Positions 52,970 to 62,600 of a DNA stretch of 64,000 bases are shown here, one piece after another. Each line of letters opens with the position of its first letter. The first letter of the stretch is position 1. A model generated the notes under the pieces. That model worked only from the letters and a program-made list of their open reading frames with translations, was not told where the DNA came from and did not search any database. The position numbers and the translations under genes are program-made. The DNA comes from DATLLN01 sp963809205 (GTDB taxonomy: Bacteria; Actinomycetota; Thermoleophilia; Gaiellales; JAICJC01). Where the stretch lies: NCBI GenBank assembly GCA_963809205.1, contig CAWEIS010000025.1:1-64000 (forward strand). The letters run 5' to 3'.

Positions 52970-53719
52970 ATGACACCGACATTCGTGCTGCTGCACGGCC
53001 TGACGTTCGACCGGCGGATGTGGCAGCCGGTGCAGGCGGCGCTGCCGGCCGGGGCCGAGGGGCTGGCGCTCGACCTGCCCGGCCACGGCGCCACGCCACT
53101 GCTGCCAGAGCGCGGCCTGCAGCCCATCGCCGACTGGGTGCACGACGCCGTGTCCGCCGCCGGGATCGAGGCGCCGATCGTGGTCGGCCACTCGATCGCC
53201 GGGCCGATCGCCACCATCTACGCGTTCGAGCACCCGGCCGCCGGGGTGGTGTCGGTCGACGTCAGCCTGCACTTCGAGCCGTTCGCGGCCGGCCTGCTGG
53301 CGGCCCGCCCGCAGCTGGCCGGCGACGGCTTCGACGCGGCGTGGGGCATGTTCCAGGAGAGCATGCAGATGGATCGCGTACCGGCCGAGCACCGTGAGCT
53401 GATCGGCGCCGGCGACCACGCGTCGCAGCAGGTGGTGCTGAGCTACCAGTCAGACCTGCTGGAGCGGCCGCTGGCCGAGGTGGCCGGCGACCGCGAACAG
53501 GGCCTGGCGCGGCTGCGGGCGATCGAGCTGCCCTACCTGGCGATCTTCGGCAATCCGATCGACCCGGCGGAGCGGGCCTGGTACGCCGAGGCGCTGCCCC
53601 AGGCCGAGGTCGAGGTGTGGCCGGTCGGCCACCACTTCCCGCACCTGGCCGACCCGCGGCGGTTCGCGGATCGGCTGATGGAGTTCGCGCGGCTGACGCA
53701 GTCGGTCGCGACCCTGTAG
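52970..53719 (+). CDS. Alpha/beta hydrolase
   Basis: A 249-residue alpha/beta-fold hydrolase. The oxyanion motif LLHGLTFDRRMW is at residues 7-18, the nucleophile Ser is in VVGHSIAGPIA near residue 85, a candidate acid lies in FGNPIDP and the catalytic His is in GHHFPHLADP near 228. AAGGAGG precedes ATG 52970. It is divergent from a TetR gene with a shared operator, so its substrate or a related compound is probably the inducer. Two hairpins follow its stop. Confidence 0.85.
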   Translation: MTPTFVLLHGLTFDRRMWQPVQAALPAGAEGLALDLPGHGATPLLPERGLQPIADWVHDAVSAAGIEAPIVVGHSIAGPIATIYAFEHPAAGVVSVDVSLHFEPFAAGLLAARPQLAGDGFDAAWGMFQESMQMDRVPAEHRELIGAGDHASQQVVLSYQSDLLERPLAEVAGDREQGLARLRAIELPYLAIFGNPIDPAERAWYAEALPQAEVEVWPVGHHFPHLADPRRFADRLMEFARLTQSVATL

Positions 53720-53727
53720 CATCGCCG

Positions 53728-53810
53728 GGCGCTTCGGGATTCCCCCCTATGCCCGAAGCCCTTTGGAGCCAGTCCGGGGCGGGCGTCTGCCGCCCGCCCC
53801 GGTCTTCCCT
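53728..53810 (+). terminator. Two hairpins after the hydrolase gene, the second an intrinsic terminator
   Basis: GCTTCGGG/CCCGAAGC (53731-53738 and 53752-53759) is followed by a second, very strong stem, CCGGGGCGGGCG/CGCCCGCCCCGG (53774-53785 and 53791-53802), and then the T-rich tail TCTTCCCTT. The second is a typical Rho-independent terminator. Confidence 0.75.
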
Positions 53811-53941
53811 TGACAACGGTCCGCGGACCCGTAGGTTGGGGTATGCCCGCCGTTCCCGGTGGCTCCTGGGCCGGCGGGTGTGGGGAATCCCACGGCGCGT
53901 GGATGCGCCACCGGTTCATCCACGCGCCCTGCGGGTACCAT
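53810..53941 (+). promoter_or_regulatory. Promoter followed by three tandem hairpins
   Basis: TTGACA (53810-53815) and TAGGTT (53832-53837) with 16-base spacing start right at the terminator tail. The region after them folds into three adjoining stems: CCCGCCG/CGGCGGG (53846-53852, 53872-53878), GTGGG/CCCAC (53880-53893) and GGCGCGTGGAT/ATCCACGCGCC (53894-53904, 53918-53928). It may be a structured 5' leader of the next gene or a small RNA. TACCAT (53936-53941) is an alternative -10 box nearer the gene. Confidence 0.45.
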
Positions 53942-53949
53942 CCGGCCCA

Positions 53950-54282
53950 ATGCCCACCGTCTCCGAGATCGTCCGCGAGTCCGCGGGGATCGTCGATCCC
54001 GCCGACGAGCTGGCGCTGGTCGGCGACTTCGAGCGCTGGTTCGAGGACGACGACGAGCCGGTGACGGCGGCCGCCGGGCTCGAGCGCAAGGTGGGCGGGG
54101 CGGTCGCCGAGATCGACCCCGAGGGGACGGACGGCCCGCTGGCCGTGGCCGCCGCAGTCGTGCTCTATCTCGGCACCAGTCCCTGCCACGAGCCGCGCGA
54201 CGGCGACCGCATCGTCGACCAGGCGGTCAAGTACGTGTACGGCGACAGTCTGCCCGAGCCGGTCGCCGGCTTCCTCGGCTAG
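53950..54282 (+). CDS. Hypothetical protein, 110 residues
   Basis: A small acidic protein with an N-terminal helical part (VSEIVRESAGIVDPADELAL, DFERWFEDDDEPVTAAAGLE) and a more hydrophobic helix (LAVAAAVVLYLGTS). It ends VYGDSLPEPVAGFLG. No motif or family is recognised. The region upstream is strongly structured. It converges on the small Cys-rich gene; the stops are 17 bases apart. Confidence 0.6.
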   Translation: MPTVSEIVRESAGIVDPADELALVGDFERWFEDDDEPVTAAAGLERKVGGAVAEIDPEGTDGPLAVAAAVVLYLGTSPCHEPRDGDRIVDQAVKYVYGDSLPEPVAGFLG

Positions 54283-54298
54283 GCCGACCGCGCGGCGG

Positions 54299-54583
54299 TC
54301 AGTCGTCGCCCACTGCGCCGATCTCGCCGGTGATCGTCCACACCATCGAGCGCACCCGGTCCCGCGCCGGCTTCCACGGGCCGCGTGTGACAGCGACGCA
54401 GTTCGGGCATGCGCACCACGATTCGCCGCCGCAATCGCACCAGATCGAGTACTCGTCCTCTCCATCGAGCCACGTGCTCCGGCGGAAGAGCTGACAGCCA
54501 CAGCGTCGGCAGCGATATCGGGCTGGAACAGCCAGCCGCTCGCGACGCCACTCGTGCGCGCAGTCGCAGCGAGGGGCGGGCAC
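54299..54583 (-). CDS. Small Cys-rich, probably zinc-binding protein
   Basis: A 94-residue protein with ten or more cysteines in C-x-C and C-x-x-C pairs: RCDCAHEW, YRCRRCGCQLF, IWCDCGGESWCACPNC. These fit one or two zinc ribbons. GTG 54583 starts two bases after the stop of the acetamidase gene on the same strand, so the two are likely co-transcribed. No family is recognised. A zinc-ribbon partner for the amidase, or an unrelated DNA/RNA-binding protein, are both possible. Confidence 0.55.
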   Translation of the reverse strand: MPAPRCDCAHEWRRERLAVPARYRCRRCGCQLFRRSTWLDGEDEYSIWCDCGGESWCACPNCVAVTRGPWKPARDRVRSMVWTITGEIGAVGDD

Positions 54584-54585
54584 GG

Positions 54586-55456
54586 CTACCCGTCCGGTAG
54601 GACGGCCATCACGATCGTGCTGGCCGGGCCGCCCAGCCGCATGTCGCAGCAGGCGCTGGCGTACGCGTACGCATCGAAGTCGCTCATTCCGCGGTCGCGG
54701 ACGAGGTGGTCGTGCGCCTGGTCGAGCGCCAGCGCGTGCGCCTCGGGGTAACCCTCAGCGATCCCCAGGAAGTAGATCTCGCCGGCGCAGCGCAGCCGCG
54801 GGAACGCGAGGCTCGAGCCCTTCTCGACGCCGATCCGCAGCGTCGCGTGGCCGGCCGCCTCCAGGCTAACCCAGGTCGGCTCGGCCGTGCCCATCGCCGC
54901 GTGCAGGTCGCCCATGCTGAGCAGCCCGCCGGGTACGTTGACCGGCAGGTAGAGGGTCGTCCCCGGCTCCATCTCGCGCAGATCCATGTTGCCGCCATGC
55001 GGGTAGGCCGGCATGAACGTCGAGGCGCTGCCCTGCGTCCGGCGCCGTGCCGATGCAGCCGATCATCGGCCGGATCGGGACGGACACGCCGTTCTGGCCG
55101 ATCACGGCGCGGCCATCCTCGAGCGGCGTCTCCATCACCCGCTGCTCGTCCGTCCGCCCACCGAGGCCGCCGAAGCCGGGCAGCCAGACCGAGAACGCCT
55201 TGCGCACCTGCACGTCCAGCACCTCGATCGCCAGGGCGTCGCCCGGCGAGGCACCGCGCACGGCCACCGGGCCGGTGACGCGGTTGAAGTTGGGCAGGCC
55301 GATGGCGTCCACCGACTCGCCGCCGGCCAGCCGCTCGTAGGCGTCGCTGCCGGTCTCGAAGGTGACCGTGTCGCCCGGGTCGATCTCGAGCGCCGGCGGC
55401 ACCGACGGGTCGAACGCGACCTGGTAGGTCTCCCGGGAGAGCGCGTGCTCGGCCAT
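54586..55456 (-). CDS. Acetamidase/formamidase family protein, one frameshift
   Basis: About 290 residues in the FmdA_AmdA family, zinc-dependent amidases that hydrolyse formamide or acetamide. Recognisable parts are ALEIDPGDTVTFET near the start, FNRVTGPVAVRGASPGDALA, IRPMIGCIGTAPDAG, then (after a break near 55030 that fits one extra base) MPAYPHGGNMDLREMEPGTT, LPVNVPGGLLSMGDLHAAMG and SDFDAYAYASACCDM. These are the family's metal and substrate motifs. ATG 55456 is the inferred start. The Cys-rich gene follows two bases after the stop. Confidence 0.85.
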
Positions 55457-55484
55457 CGCGGGAGAACCTACCAGGCCGATAGCA

Positions 55485-55490
55485 TACGAT
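55485..55490 (+). promoter_or_regulatory. -10 box of the hypothetical gene at 55497 (leaderless)
   Basis: TACGAT ends six bases before ATG 55497. The divergent amidase gene has TAGGTT on the minus strand eight bases from its own start in the same 40-base gap. Confidence 0.45.
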
Positions 55491-55496
55491 CCGCCC

Positions 55497-55986
55497 ATGC
55501 CCGCCATCGAGTCATCGCCGCTGCTCGCCCGCCGCCCCTACGCGCCGCGCCACATCCGCTTCCAGCGGCTGGTCGAGGTGAACGGCTGGCAGCTCAAGCT
55601 CTACACCATCTCCACCAGCGGGGCCGAGGCCCGCGGGCGCGCTGGTCGACGCCGCCCTCGAGCTGGCGCCGGACGTCTACCCGGAGCCGGCCGTCAGCGA
55701 CGAGCGCCACGGCGTCGGGTTCATCATCGTCCACGACGCGGCGACCATGGCGATCGCCCTCTACTACTGGTGGCAGTACGGCAACGAGCTGCACCAGCGC
55801 GTCTTCACGGCCCCGGTCGACGAGCCGCGCGCGCTGACCAAGTACGAGGATCCGGCCTCGGGCTGCGTGTGGGAGCTCGAGGTGATCGACTTCGAGCGCC
55901 GCCACTGGCTGGGCGACATGCTGGCCGACCCGGGCGGCCCGAACCTCGGCCGCTACCTGTCGCGGACGATCTCGACCGACGTGTGA
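55497..55986 (+). CDS. Hypothetical protein, one frameshift
   Basis: About 162 residues. The first 40 (LLARRPYAPRHIRFQRLVEV, NGWQLKLYTIST) are in one frame. After a break near 55630 that fits one extra base, it continues VDAALELAPDVYPEPAVSDE, GVGFIIVHDAATMAIALYYW, WQYGNELHQRVFTAPVDEP and FERRHWLGDMLADPGGPNL. A family of this layout occurs in actinobacteria, but I cannot name it or give a function. Its TGA overlaps the GTG of the peptidase gene, so the two are translationally coupled. Confidence 0.6.
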
Positions 55987-56792
55987 CCGAGTCCCGCCGC
56001 CTCTACTGGGCCGAGCAGATGGACGCCGCCGTCGCCCTGGTGCGCGCCGCCGCAACCCACCCGCTGGCCGAGTCGCGCGAGCGCTGCGGCCGGCTGGACG
56101 AGGCGGCCCACGAGGCCGGCGTCGAGCTGGCCTTCTCCGACCGCCCGCACGCCAACGGCGGGCCGCGGATCTGGCTGCTCCGCGAGTCGCTGATCTCTGG
56201 CGTGCTGGCCGCCGCCGAGACGCTGGCGGCGGAGCGCGGCTGGCGGCTGGTGATCGAGGACTGCTATCGCACCCGCGAGATGCAGCGCCAGCTGGCGCTG
56301 CTGCCGGCGGTGATCGACCGCGTCCGCGAGCGGGCCCGCTGGGAGCTGGAGGGCGCCGACCCGCCCCGCGAGCTGGTCGTCCGCCGGCTGGCCGCCGTGA
56401 TCGCCGCCGCCCCCAACGTCGGCACCCACATGTCGGCCAGCGCGATCGACGTCTCGGTGATCGACCGGCGGACCAACGCGCTGCTCGACCGCGGCGGCCC
56501 CTACCTGGAGATCTCCGAGCTGACGCCGATGGGCTCGCCGTTCGTCGACGACCGCCAGCGCGCGGTGCGCGAGGCGGTGACCGAGGCGATGGCGGAGCAG
56601 GGCTTCGTCGCCTACCCCTACGAGTTCTGGCACTACAACCGGGGCGACGTCTTCGAGCACCACCTGCACGGCGACCCGGCCGCGGCGCCCTACGGGCCGG
56701 TCGACGTCGACCTGGACACCGGCGAGGTGGCGCCGATGGCCGACCCGACCGGCGTCCTCAACGATCCCTACACGATCGCCGACACGGCGTAG
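55983..56792 (+). CDS. M15 family D-Ala-D-Ala peptidase (VanX/VanY-like)
   Basis: A 269-residue zinc peptidase of family M15D/B. The metal and catalytic elements are GTHMSASAIDVSVIDR (His and Asp ligands, SxHxxxxAxD-type), TPMGSPFVDD and YEFWHYNRGD with the catalytic Glu and third zinc His. LVIEDCYRTREMQRQ with the arginine that binds substrate comes earlier. Such enzymes cleave D-Ala-D-Ala dipeptide or trim peptidoglycan stems. No signal peptide is seen, as for cytoplasmic VanX. The last 25 bases overlap the convergent gene. Confidence 0.8.
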   Translation: MTESRRLYWAEQMDAAVALVRAAATHPLAESRERCGRLDEAAHEAGVELAFSDRPHANGGPRIWLLRESLISGVLAAAETLAAERGWRLVIEDCYRTREMQRQLALLPAVIDRVRERARWELEGADPPRELVVRRLAAVIAAAPNVGTHMSASAIDVSVIDRRTNALLDRGGPYLEISELTPMGSPFVDDRQRAVREAVTEAMAEQGFVAYPYEFWHYNRGDVFEHHLHGDPAAAPYGPVDVDLDTGEVAPMADPTGVLNDPYTIADTA

Positions 56793-57151
56793 ACGGCGAC
56801 CGCCACGACGGCCACCACGCAGGCCAGCATCACGGCCAGGGCGATGGCGGCGCCCACCGCCAGCCGCACGGCGACGCCCTTCGCCTGCTCCGCCCGCTCC
56901 TCGACGCCCACCGCCAGCCGGGTCAGCGACGTGCCGTGGGCGCGCCGCGACTCGCGCAGCCGCAGCTCCCAGCGCAGCACCATCTCCCGCGCCTCGCGGC
57001 GCTCGCTCCGCTGCCACATGCGCAGCGAGCATTGGCGCGCCCGCCAGTAGTCCAGCGCCTCGCGGGCGTCCTCGATCGGCGGCGGCGCCAGCGCCTCGCG
57101 CAGCCGCTCGTCCTCGTGCGTGCGGTGATCCGAGATGGCGATGCCACGCAT
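56768..57151 (-). CDS. Hypothetical protein with C-terminal membrane helix
   Basis: A 127-residue protein. Residues 10-75 are charged and helical (EDARALDY-type coiled segment, SERREAREMVLRWELRLRES), and residues 95-125 form one long hydrophobic stretch (AAIALAVMLACVVAVVAVAV). It would be a tail-anchored or single-pass protein with the charged part inside. It starts 11 bases after the BipA stop on the same strand, so it may be in its operon. No family is recognised. Confidence 0.55.
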   Translation of the reverse strand: MRGIAISDHRTHEDERLREALAPPPIEDAREALDYWRARQCSLRMWQRSERREAREMVLRWELRLRESRRAHGTSLTRLAVGVEERAEQAKGVAVRLAVGAAIALAVMLACVVAVVAVAVYAVSAIV

Positions 57152-57161
57152 GATAGGCCGC

Positions 57162-59010
57162 TCAGGCGGGTGTCGCAGCCCGCTTGCTCTTCGACCGCGC
57201 GCTCTGCCGGCGCGACCCCGACAGCTCGACCTTGCGCAGCCGGATCGCGTCCGGCGTCACCTCGGCGCACTCGTCCTCCTCGATGTACTCGAGGGCCTGG
57301 TCGAGCGACAGCAGGCGGGGCGGGGCGAGCCGCACCAGCACGTCGGCGTTGGAGCGGACGTTGGTCATCTGCTTGGCCTTGGAGATGTTGACGTCGAGAT
57401 CCTCGGCGCGGGCGTTCTCGCCGACGATCATGCCCTCGTAGCAGTCGTCGCCGGGCTCGACGAACAGCACGCCGCGCTCCTGCAGGTTGATCATCGCGTA
57501 GCTCGCCGCCGGGCCTGGGCGGTCGGCGATCAGCGAGCCGTTGGGCCGGCCGCGGATGTCGCCGTGCCACGGCTCGTAGCTCTCGAAGACGTGGTGGAGG
57601 ATGCCGGTGCCCCGGGTCTCGGTCAGAAACTCGGTGCGGAAGCCGAGCAGCCCGCGGGCCGGCACCAGGTAGTCCTGGCGCACCCAGCCGGAGCCGTGGT
57701 TGGTCAGCTGCTCCATCCGGCCGCGGCGGGCGGCCAGCGCCTGGATCACGGTGCCCGAGTAGGCCTCGGGCACATCGATGGTCAGCCGCTCCATCGGCTC
57801 GCAGGTCACCCCGTCGACCTCGCGGGTGACCACCTGCGGCTTGCCCACGGTCAGCTCGAAGCCCTCGCGGCGCATCAGCTCGACCAGCACCGCCAGCTGC
57901 AGCTCGCCGCGGCCCTGCACCTCCCAGGTGTCGGGCCGGTCGGTGTCCAGCACGCGCAGCGAGACGTTGCCGACCAGCTCGCGGTCGAGCCGCTCCTTGA
58001 GCATCCGGGCGGTCAGCCTCGACCCGCTGCGGCCGACCAGCGGCGACGTGTTGGTGCCGATCGGTCATCGAGAGGGACGGCTCGTCGATGGTGATCACGG
58101 GCAATGGGCGGGGATGCTCGAGGTCGGCGATCGTCTCGCCGATCATGATCTGCTCGATGCCGGCAACGGCGACCACGTCGCCCGCCGACACCGCGTCGGT
58201 CGAGACCCGCTCCAGCCCCTCGGCCACCTGCAGCTCGGCGATCTTCGCCCGCTCGACCGAGCCGTCGGCCCGGCACCAGGCGACCGTCTCGCCGCGGTGG
58301 ATCGTGCCCTCGTAGACGCGGCACAGCGCCAGCCGGCCGACGTAGGGCGATGCGTCCAGGTTGGCAACGCGGGCCTGCAGCGGCGCGCCCTCGTGGTAGC
58401 GGGGCGGCGGCACGTGCTCCAGGATCGTCTCGAACAGCGGCTTCAGATCCTCGCCCGGCTCGTCGTCGGCGAGCGAGGCCAGGCCCTCGCGGGCGTTGGT
58501 GTAGACGATCGGGAAGTCGATCTGGTCCTCGGCCGCGTCGAGGTCGAAGAACAGGCCGTAGACCTCGTCGACCACCTCGCCGATCCGGGCGTCCGGCCGG
58601 TCGACCTTGTTGACCACCAGGATCACCGGCAGCCGGGCGGCCAGCGCCTTGCGCAGCACGAACCGGGTCTGCGGCAGCGGGCCCTCGGACGCGTCGACCA
58701 GCAGCAGCACGCCGTCGACCATCGTCAGGCCGCGCTCCACCTCGCCGCCGAAGTCGGCGTGGCCGGGCGTGTCGATGATGTTGATCTTGGTGCCGTGGTA
58801 GCGGCAGGCGGCGTTCTTGGCCAGGATCGTGATGCCCCGCTCGCGCTCCAGGCCGACGTCCATCACCCGGTCGACCAGCTCGGCGTGGGCGGCGAAGGTG
58901 CCCGACTGCTGGAGCAGCGCGTCGACCAGCGTCGTCTTGCCGTGGTCGACGTGGGCGATGATCGCGATGTTGCGGATGTCGTCCCGCAGCCGGTGGGTGT
59001 GCGTGGTCAC
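57162..59010 (-). CDS. typA: Translational GTPase BipA/TypA, one frameshift
   Basis: About 616 residues. The GTPase domain has G1 AHVDHGKTTLVDALL, G2 ERERGITI, G3 DTPGHADFGGEV and G4 NKVDRPDAR. Domain II follows (ALCRVYEGTIHRGETVAWC). The rest includes MLKERLDRELVGNVSLRV, the EF-G-like domains and the BipA-specific C-terminus with RTEFLTETRGTGILHHVFE. BipA binds the ribosome and helps growth under stress and large-subunit assembly. GTG 59010 starts VTTHTHRLRDD, seven bases after TACCCT. A break near 58066 fits one extra base. Loss of this conserved gene is unlikely, which supports sequencing error. Confidence 0.9.
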
Positions 59011-59069
59011 AGTCCGCAGGGTAGGGGAAGACCGGCCACCGCCATCTGGTACGCGATCTGCGCGGGCGG

Positions 59070-59102
59070 CTGTAACAAAGGGGTCTGACCCCTTTGTTAC
59101 AG
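59070..59102. repeat. Perfect palindrome overlapping the NlpC/P60 stop codon
   Basis: Arms of 16 bases (CTGTAACAAAGGGGTC and its complement) surround one T. The minus-strand TAA of the NlpC/P60 gene (59097-59099) lies in the arm. It sits between that stop and the BipA start, both on the minus strand, so here it would end one transcript just before the next gene. Confidence 0.85.
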
Positions 59103-59582
59103 GTAGCGCTGGAGCCCGGGGAGGCGAACGGCGCCGGAGAAGCTCTCGGCGTACCAGCCGTAGCGGATCGAGTCGATCGAGACGACGTCGCCGGTGTGCG
59201 GCGAGTGGATGAACCGGCCGTTGCCCAGCCAGATCCCGACGTGGCCCGTCCCGAAGAACACGATGTCGCCAGGCCGCATGTCGTTGCGCGCCACGTGCCG
59301 GCCGAGACCCCACTGCGCGTAGCTGGAATGTGGAACGTCGATCCCGAACCGACCGTAGAGGAACCGCACGAAGCCCGAGCAGTCGAACCCGGACGGCGTC
59401 GACCCGGCCCAGACGTATGGCGTGCCGAGATAGTTCTTGGCCAGCCGCGTCAACGCCTCGCCGCGCGTCAGCTGCGACGCATGGAGCGGATGATTCGCAT
59501 GGCGGGCGCCGGTTCCGCCCGCGAATGCGGGGGCCGTGAGCAGCGCGAAGATCGTGACTGTCAGCACAAGGATTCGTTGCAC
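59097..59582 (-). CDS. Secreted NlpC/P60 peptidoglycan hydrolase
   Basis: A 161-residue protein: a signal peptide (LVLTVTIFALLTAPAFA) is followed by one NlpC/P60 domain. The catalytic Cys is in STPSGFDCSGFVRFLY near residue 67, the His in GTGHVGIWLGN near 115 and the third polar residue in NGRFIHSPH. It cleaves peptide stems of peptidoglycan outside the cell. GTG 59582 is the likely start (TACCGT eight bases upstream). Its TAA lies within the palindrome at 59070-59102. Confidence 0.9.
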   Translation of the reverse strand: MQRILVLTVTIFALLTAPAFAGGTGARHANHPLHASQLTRGEALTRLAKNYLGTPYVWAGSTPSGFDCSGFVRFLYGRFGIDVPHSSYAQWGLGRHVARNDMRPGDIVFFGTGHVGIWLGNGRFIHSPHTGDVVSIDSIRYGWYAESFSGAVRLPGLQRYL

Positions 59583-59615
59583 GGCGGGGCACGGTACCGG
59601 GCACCCGGGTCGTTG

Positions 59616-62600
59616 TCAAACTTGGACTGCAGTTAATTGGTCAAGTCGCACGGCGAGACGCGCAAACAGCTCATCGACGATCTCGGGTGTGGCAGCGGGA
59701 AGATCCGCATCGAGCGGCGGCAGGTCGAGGGTCGCCGTCTCGGCCTCCGGCGGAAGCGCGTAGCGGCCGGCGACGGCGGCCTCGGCGCGCGCCCGGTGGA
59801 GCGTCAGATCCTCGGTGTCGAGGCCCTCCGCCGCCGCCTCCGCGGCCACCAGCGACGCCCGATCGCCGGTCACCGCGGCGTGCCGGAACCACGAGATCGC
59901 GCAGTCGTGGGGGCGGCCCAGCCGCTTCTCGAGCAGCGCGTGCTCGCGCCACCAGCGGCCGGCCAGCTTGCGGTCGCCGCGGATCTCGGCCACGTTGATC
60001 GGCGCCTGGATCGTGTCAAGCGCGATGCCCACGTCCCCTCTGGCGAGCGAGGCGTCGACGCTGGCCACGGCGGCGCGGGCGGCGCCGTCCAGGTCGCCGC
60101 CGGCGAGCCGCAGCTGGGTCACGTTGCCAAGCGCCATCGCCACCAGCCGCTGGGTGCCGAGCCGCTCGGCCAGGGCGGCGGCCTCCTCGAGCAGCAGCGT
60201 CGACTCCGCGTAGCGCTTGCTCTCGTACCGGACGCCCGCGAGGTCGCCGGTGACGATGGCGAGCCGGAGTGTGTGGCCCAGCTCGGCGGCGAGGGTGCGG
60301 GCTTCCTCCAGGGCCGCGGCCGCCCGCTCGAGGTCGCCGTCCCGCGCTTCGACCACGCCGAGATTCGCGAGCGCGTCCAGTCGCAGTCCGGGGTCCTCCG
60401 TGGCCAGCGCGGCCTCGGTCCGTGCCCGTGCCTCGCGGAACCGGCCGAGGTCGCACAGCGCCATGACCATCGGCCACTCGATGTCCGCGCCCGAGGAGCC
60501 CGCCCGCTCGGCGGCCTGCAGATGCTCGACCGCCTCCGCCGGCCGCCCGGTCTCGAACGCGATCCTGCCCAGCAGCCGCTCGGCCTCGGCGTCCTCGAGC
60601 CCGCGGAGCCGCTCCTCCGCGTCGTCGTAGCGGCCGAGCTGCTGCTCCAGCTCTGCCAGCGCGAGCAGGTCAGCCCGCTCGGTGAGGGCGAGCTCGGCCC
60701 AGTGATGCGCCTCCTTCAGCAGCCACGCCGTCCGTGCCTCGTCGCGCGCCGAGCGGTAGATGCCCGGCTCGAGCTCGGGCAGGTCGCAGTGCTCCAGGTG
60801 CGACGCGACGTCACGGGCGGGCGCGCCCATGTCCACCAGATACCGGCAGACCAGGGCGTGGAGCGGCGCCCGGTCGGCGTGGGATGCGCGGCCGAGCAGC
60901 GCCCGCCCGATCGAGTCGTGGCGCAGCGTCGCGTGCCCGTCCGCCGACGGCCGGGCGATGCCGGAGCCGACGAGCAGCGCCAGGTCGCGCTCCACATCCT
61001 CCGGATTCAGGGCGAACACCTGGGCGAGGCCGGCCGCCCGCACCGGCCGGCCGAGCACCGCCATCCGCAGCGCGGTCGCCTGTGCGCCGTCGCCCAGCGC
61101 GTCCAGCCGCGACGTCAGGAACGGCAACAGCTGGTCGGGCAGCGGCACGTCGGGCAGCGGCAGCCCGGGTCGGTAGCTGCGGCGGACGAGCTCGGTGACG
61201 GTCTGGGCGAACAGCGGGCTGCCCGCCGCCCGCTCGACCAGCGCGTCCAGATAGGCCGCCGGGAGGTCGACGCCGCCCAGCCGGCCCCAGGTGTCGAGCG
61301 CGACCGTGCGCAGCTCGCCGGGCGAGAGGTCGTCGAGGACGACGGTGGTGCCGCCCAGGCCAGGGTCGGCACGGCTCGTCGTCACCAGTCGCACCGGCGT
61401 GGATTCGAGGTCGGCCAGCAGGAGGAGTGACTCGTCGTCCGCCCAGTGCACCTCCTCGACCACCAGCAGTCCGGGCCCGGCGAGCAGCAGGTCGGCGGTC
61501 AGCCTTCGCGCCAGCTGGGACCGCTCCTCGCCGGACAGCGCGGCGGTCGCCGGCGTGTCGGGGAGCGTGTGGTCGATCAGCGGCGCGAGCGCGTCGTCGC
61601 CCGGCCGCACGGCGGCGATCGCAGCCGTGTCGACCATCGCCAGGAACGGGCCCAGCGGCCGTCCGCCGCCGAATGCCTCGAAGCGTCCGGCATGCGCGGG
61701 AATGCCGCGCACCTCCGCCCTGCGCGCGATCTCGGCCGCCAGCCTCGACTTGCCCGTGCCGGCGTCGCCGACCAGGTGCAGCGCTCCCCCGTCGCTGTCG
61801 AGCAGCCGCTCGGCCGCGGCCAGCTCGGCCTCGCGGCCGACCAGCGGCGTCTCGCCGTCGGCGCTGAACTCGGCGGCGGCGGGCAGCAGGCCGAGCACCT
61901 CGACCACCTCGGCCGGCTCCGCGCGGTTCTTGACCGCGATCGTCCGCCGGGCGCCGAGCTCGACGGTGCACCCGGCGGCCGTGGCCGCGTCGATCAGCGT
62001 CGTGCCCGCTTCGCGCCGCCGCCATCAGCCGGGCTGCGAGGTTGGTCGAGTCACCCAGCACGCTGGCAAAGCGGCGCGTCTCGCCGCCGAAGGCCGCGGT
62101 GAATGCCAGCCCGGTGGAGACGCCGGCGGCGAACGGGACGTCGGTCGCCCCGCGCAGCCGCTCGACGGCATGCACCGCCCGGCCGGCGTCATCGGGATGT
62201 GCGACGGGGACGCCGAACGCCGCGATCAGCAGGATTCCCTTGTCGCCGCCCGTGCACTGCAGCACGTCGCCGCCCATCCGTGTGACCAGGTCGGTGGCGG
62301 TGCCCACGAACGCCTCCAGCTCCGCGGTGCCGGTGGCGGGGATCGAGAGGAACACCGTCGTGATCCGCCGGTGCTCGTCGGGCGGCGGCGACCCGGCGGC
62401 GACCCGTGAGGCGGTGACTGGGTGCAGGGTGCGGGCGGCCCAGGCGGGCAGGTCACCCGCCGGGTGGTCGGCCACCAGCGGGCCGAGAGCGACGCGGTCC
62501 ACCGTCACCTCACCCGGGGCCGCCCGGTCGGCGGCCGCCACCGCCCGGTCGAGCCCGTCGCCCAGGTGGACGATGACGTGCCGCGACTCGGCGGCGCACA

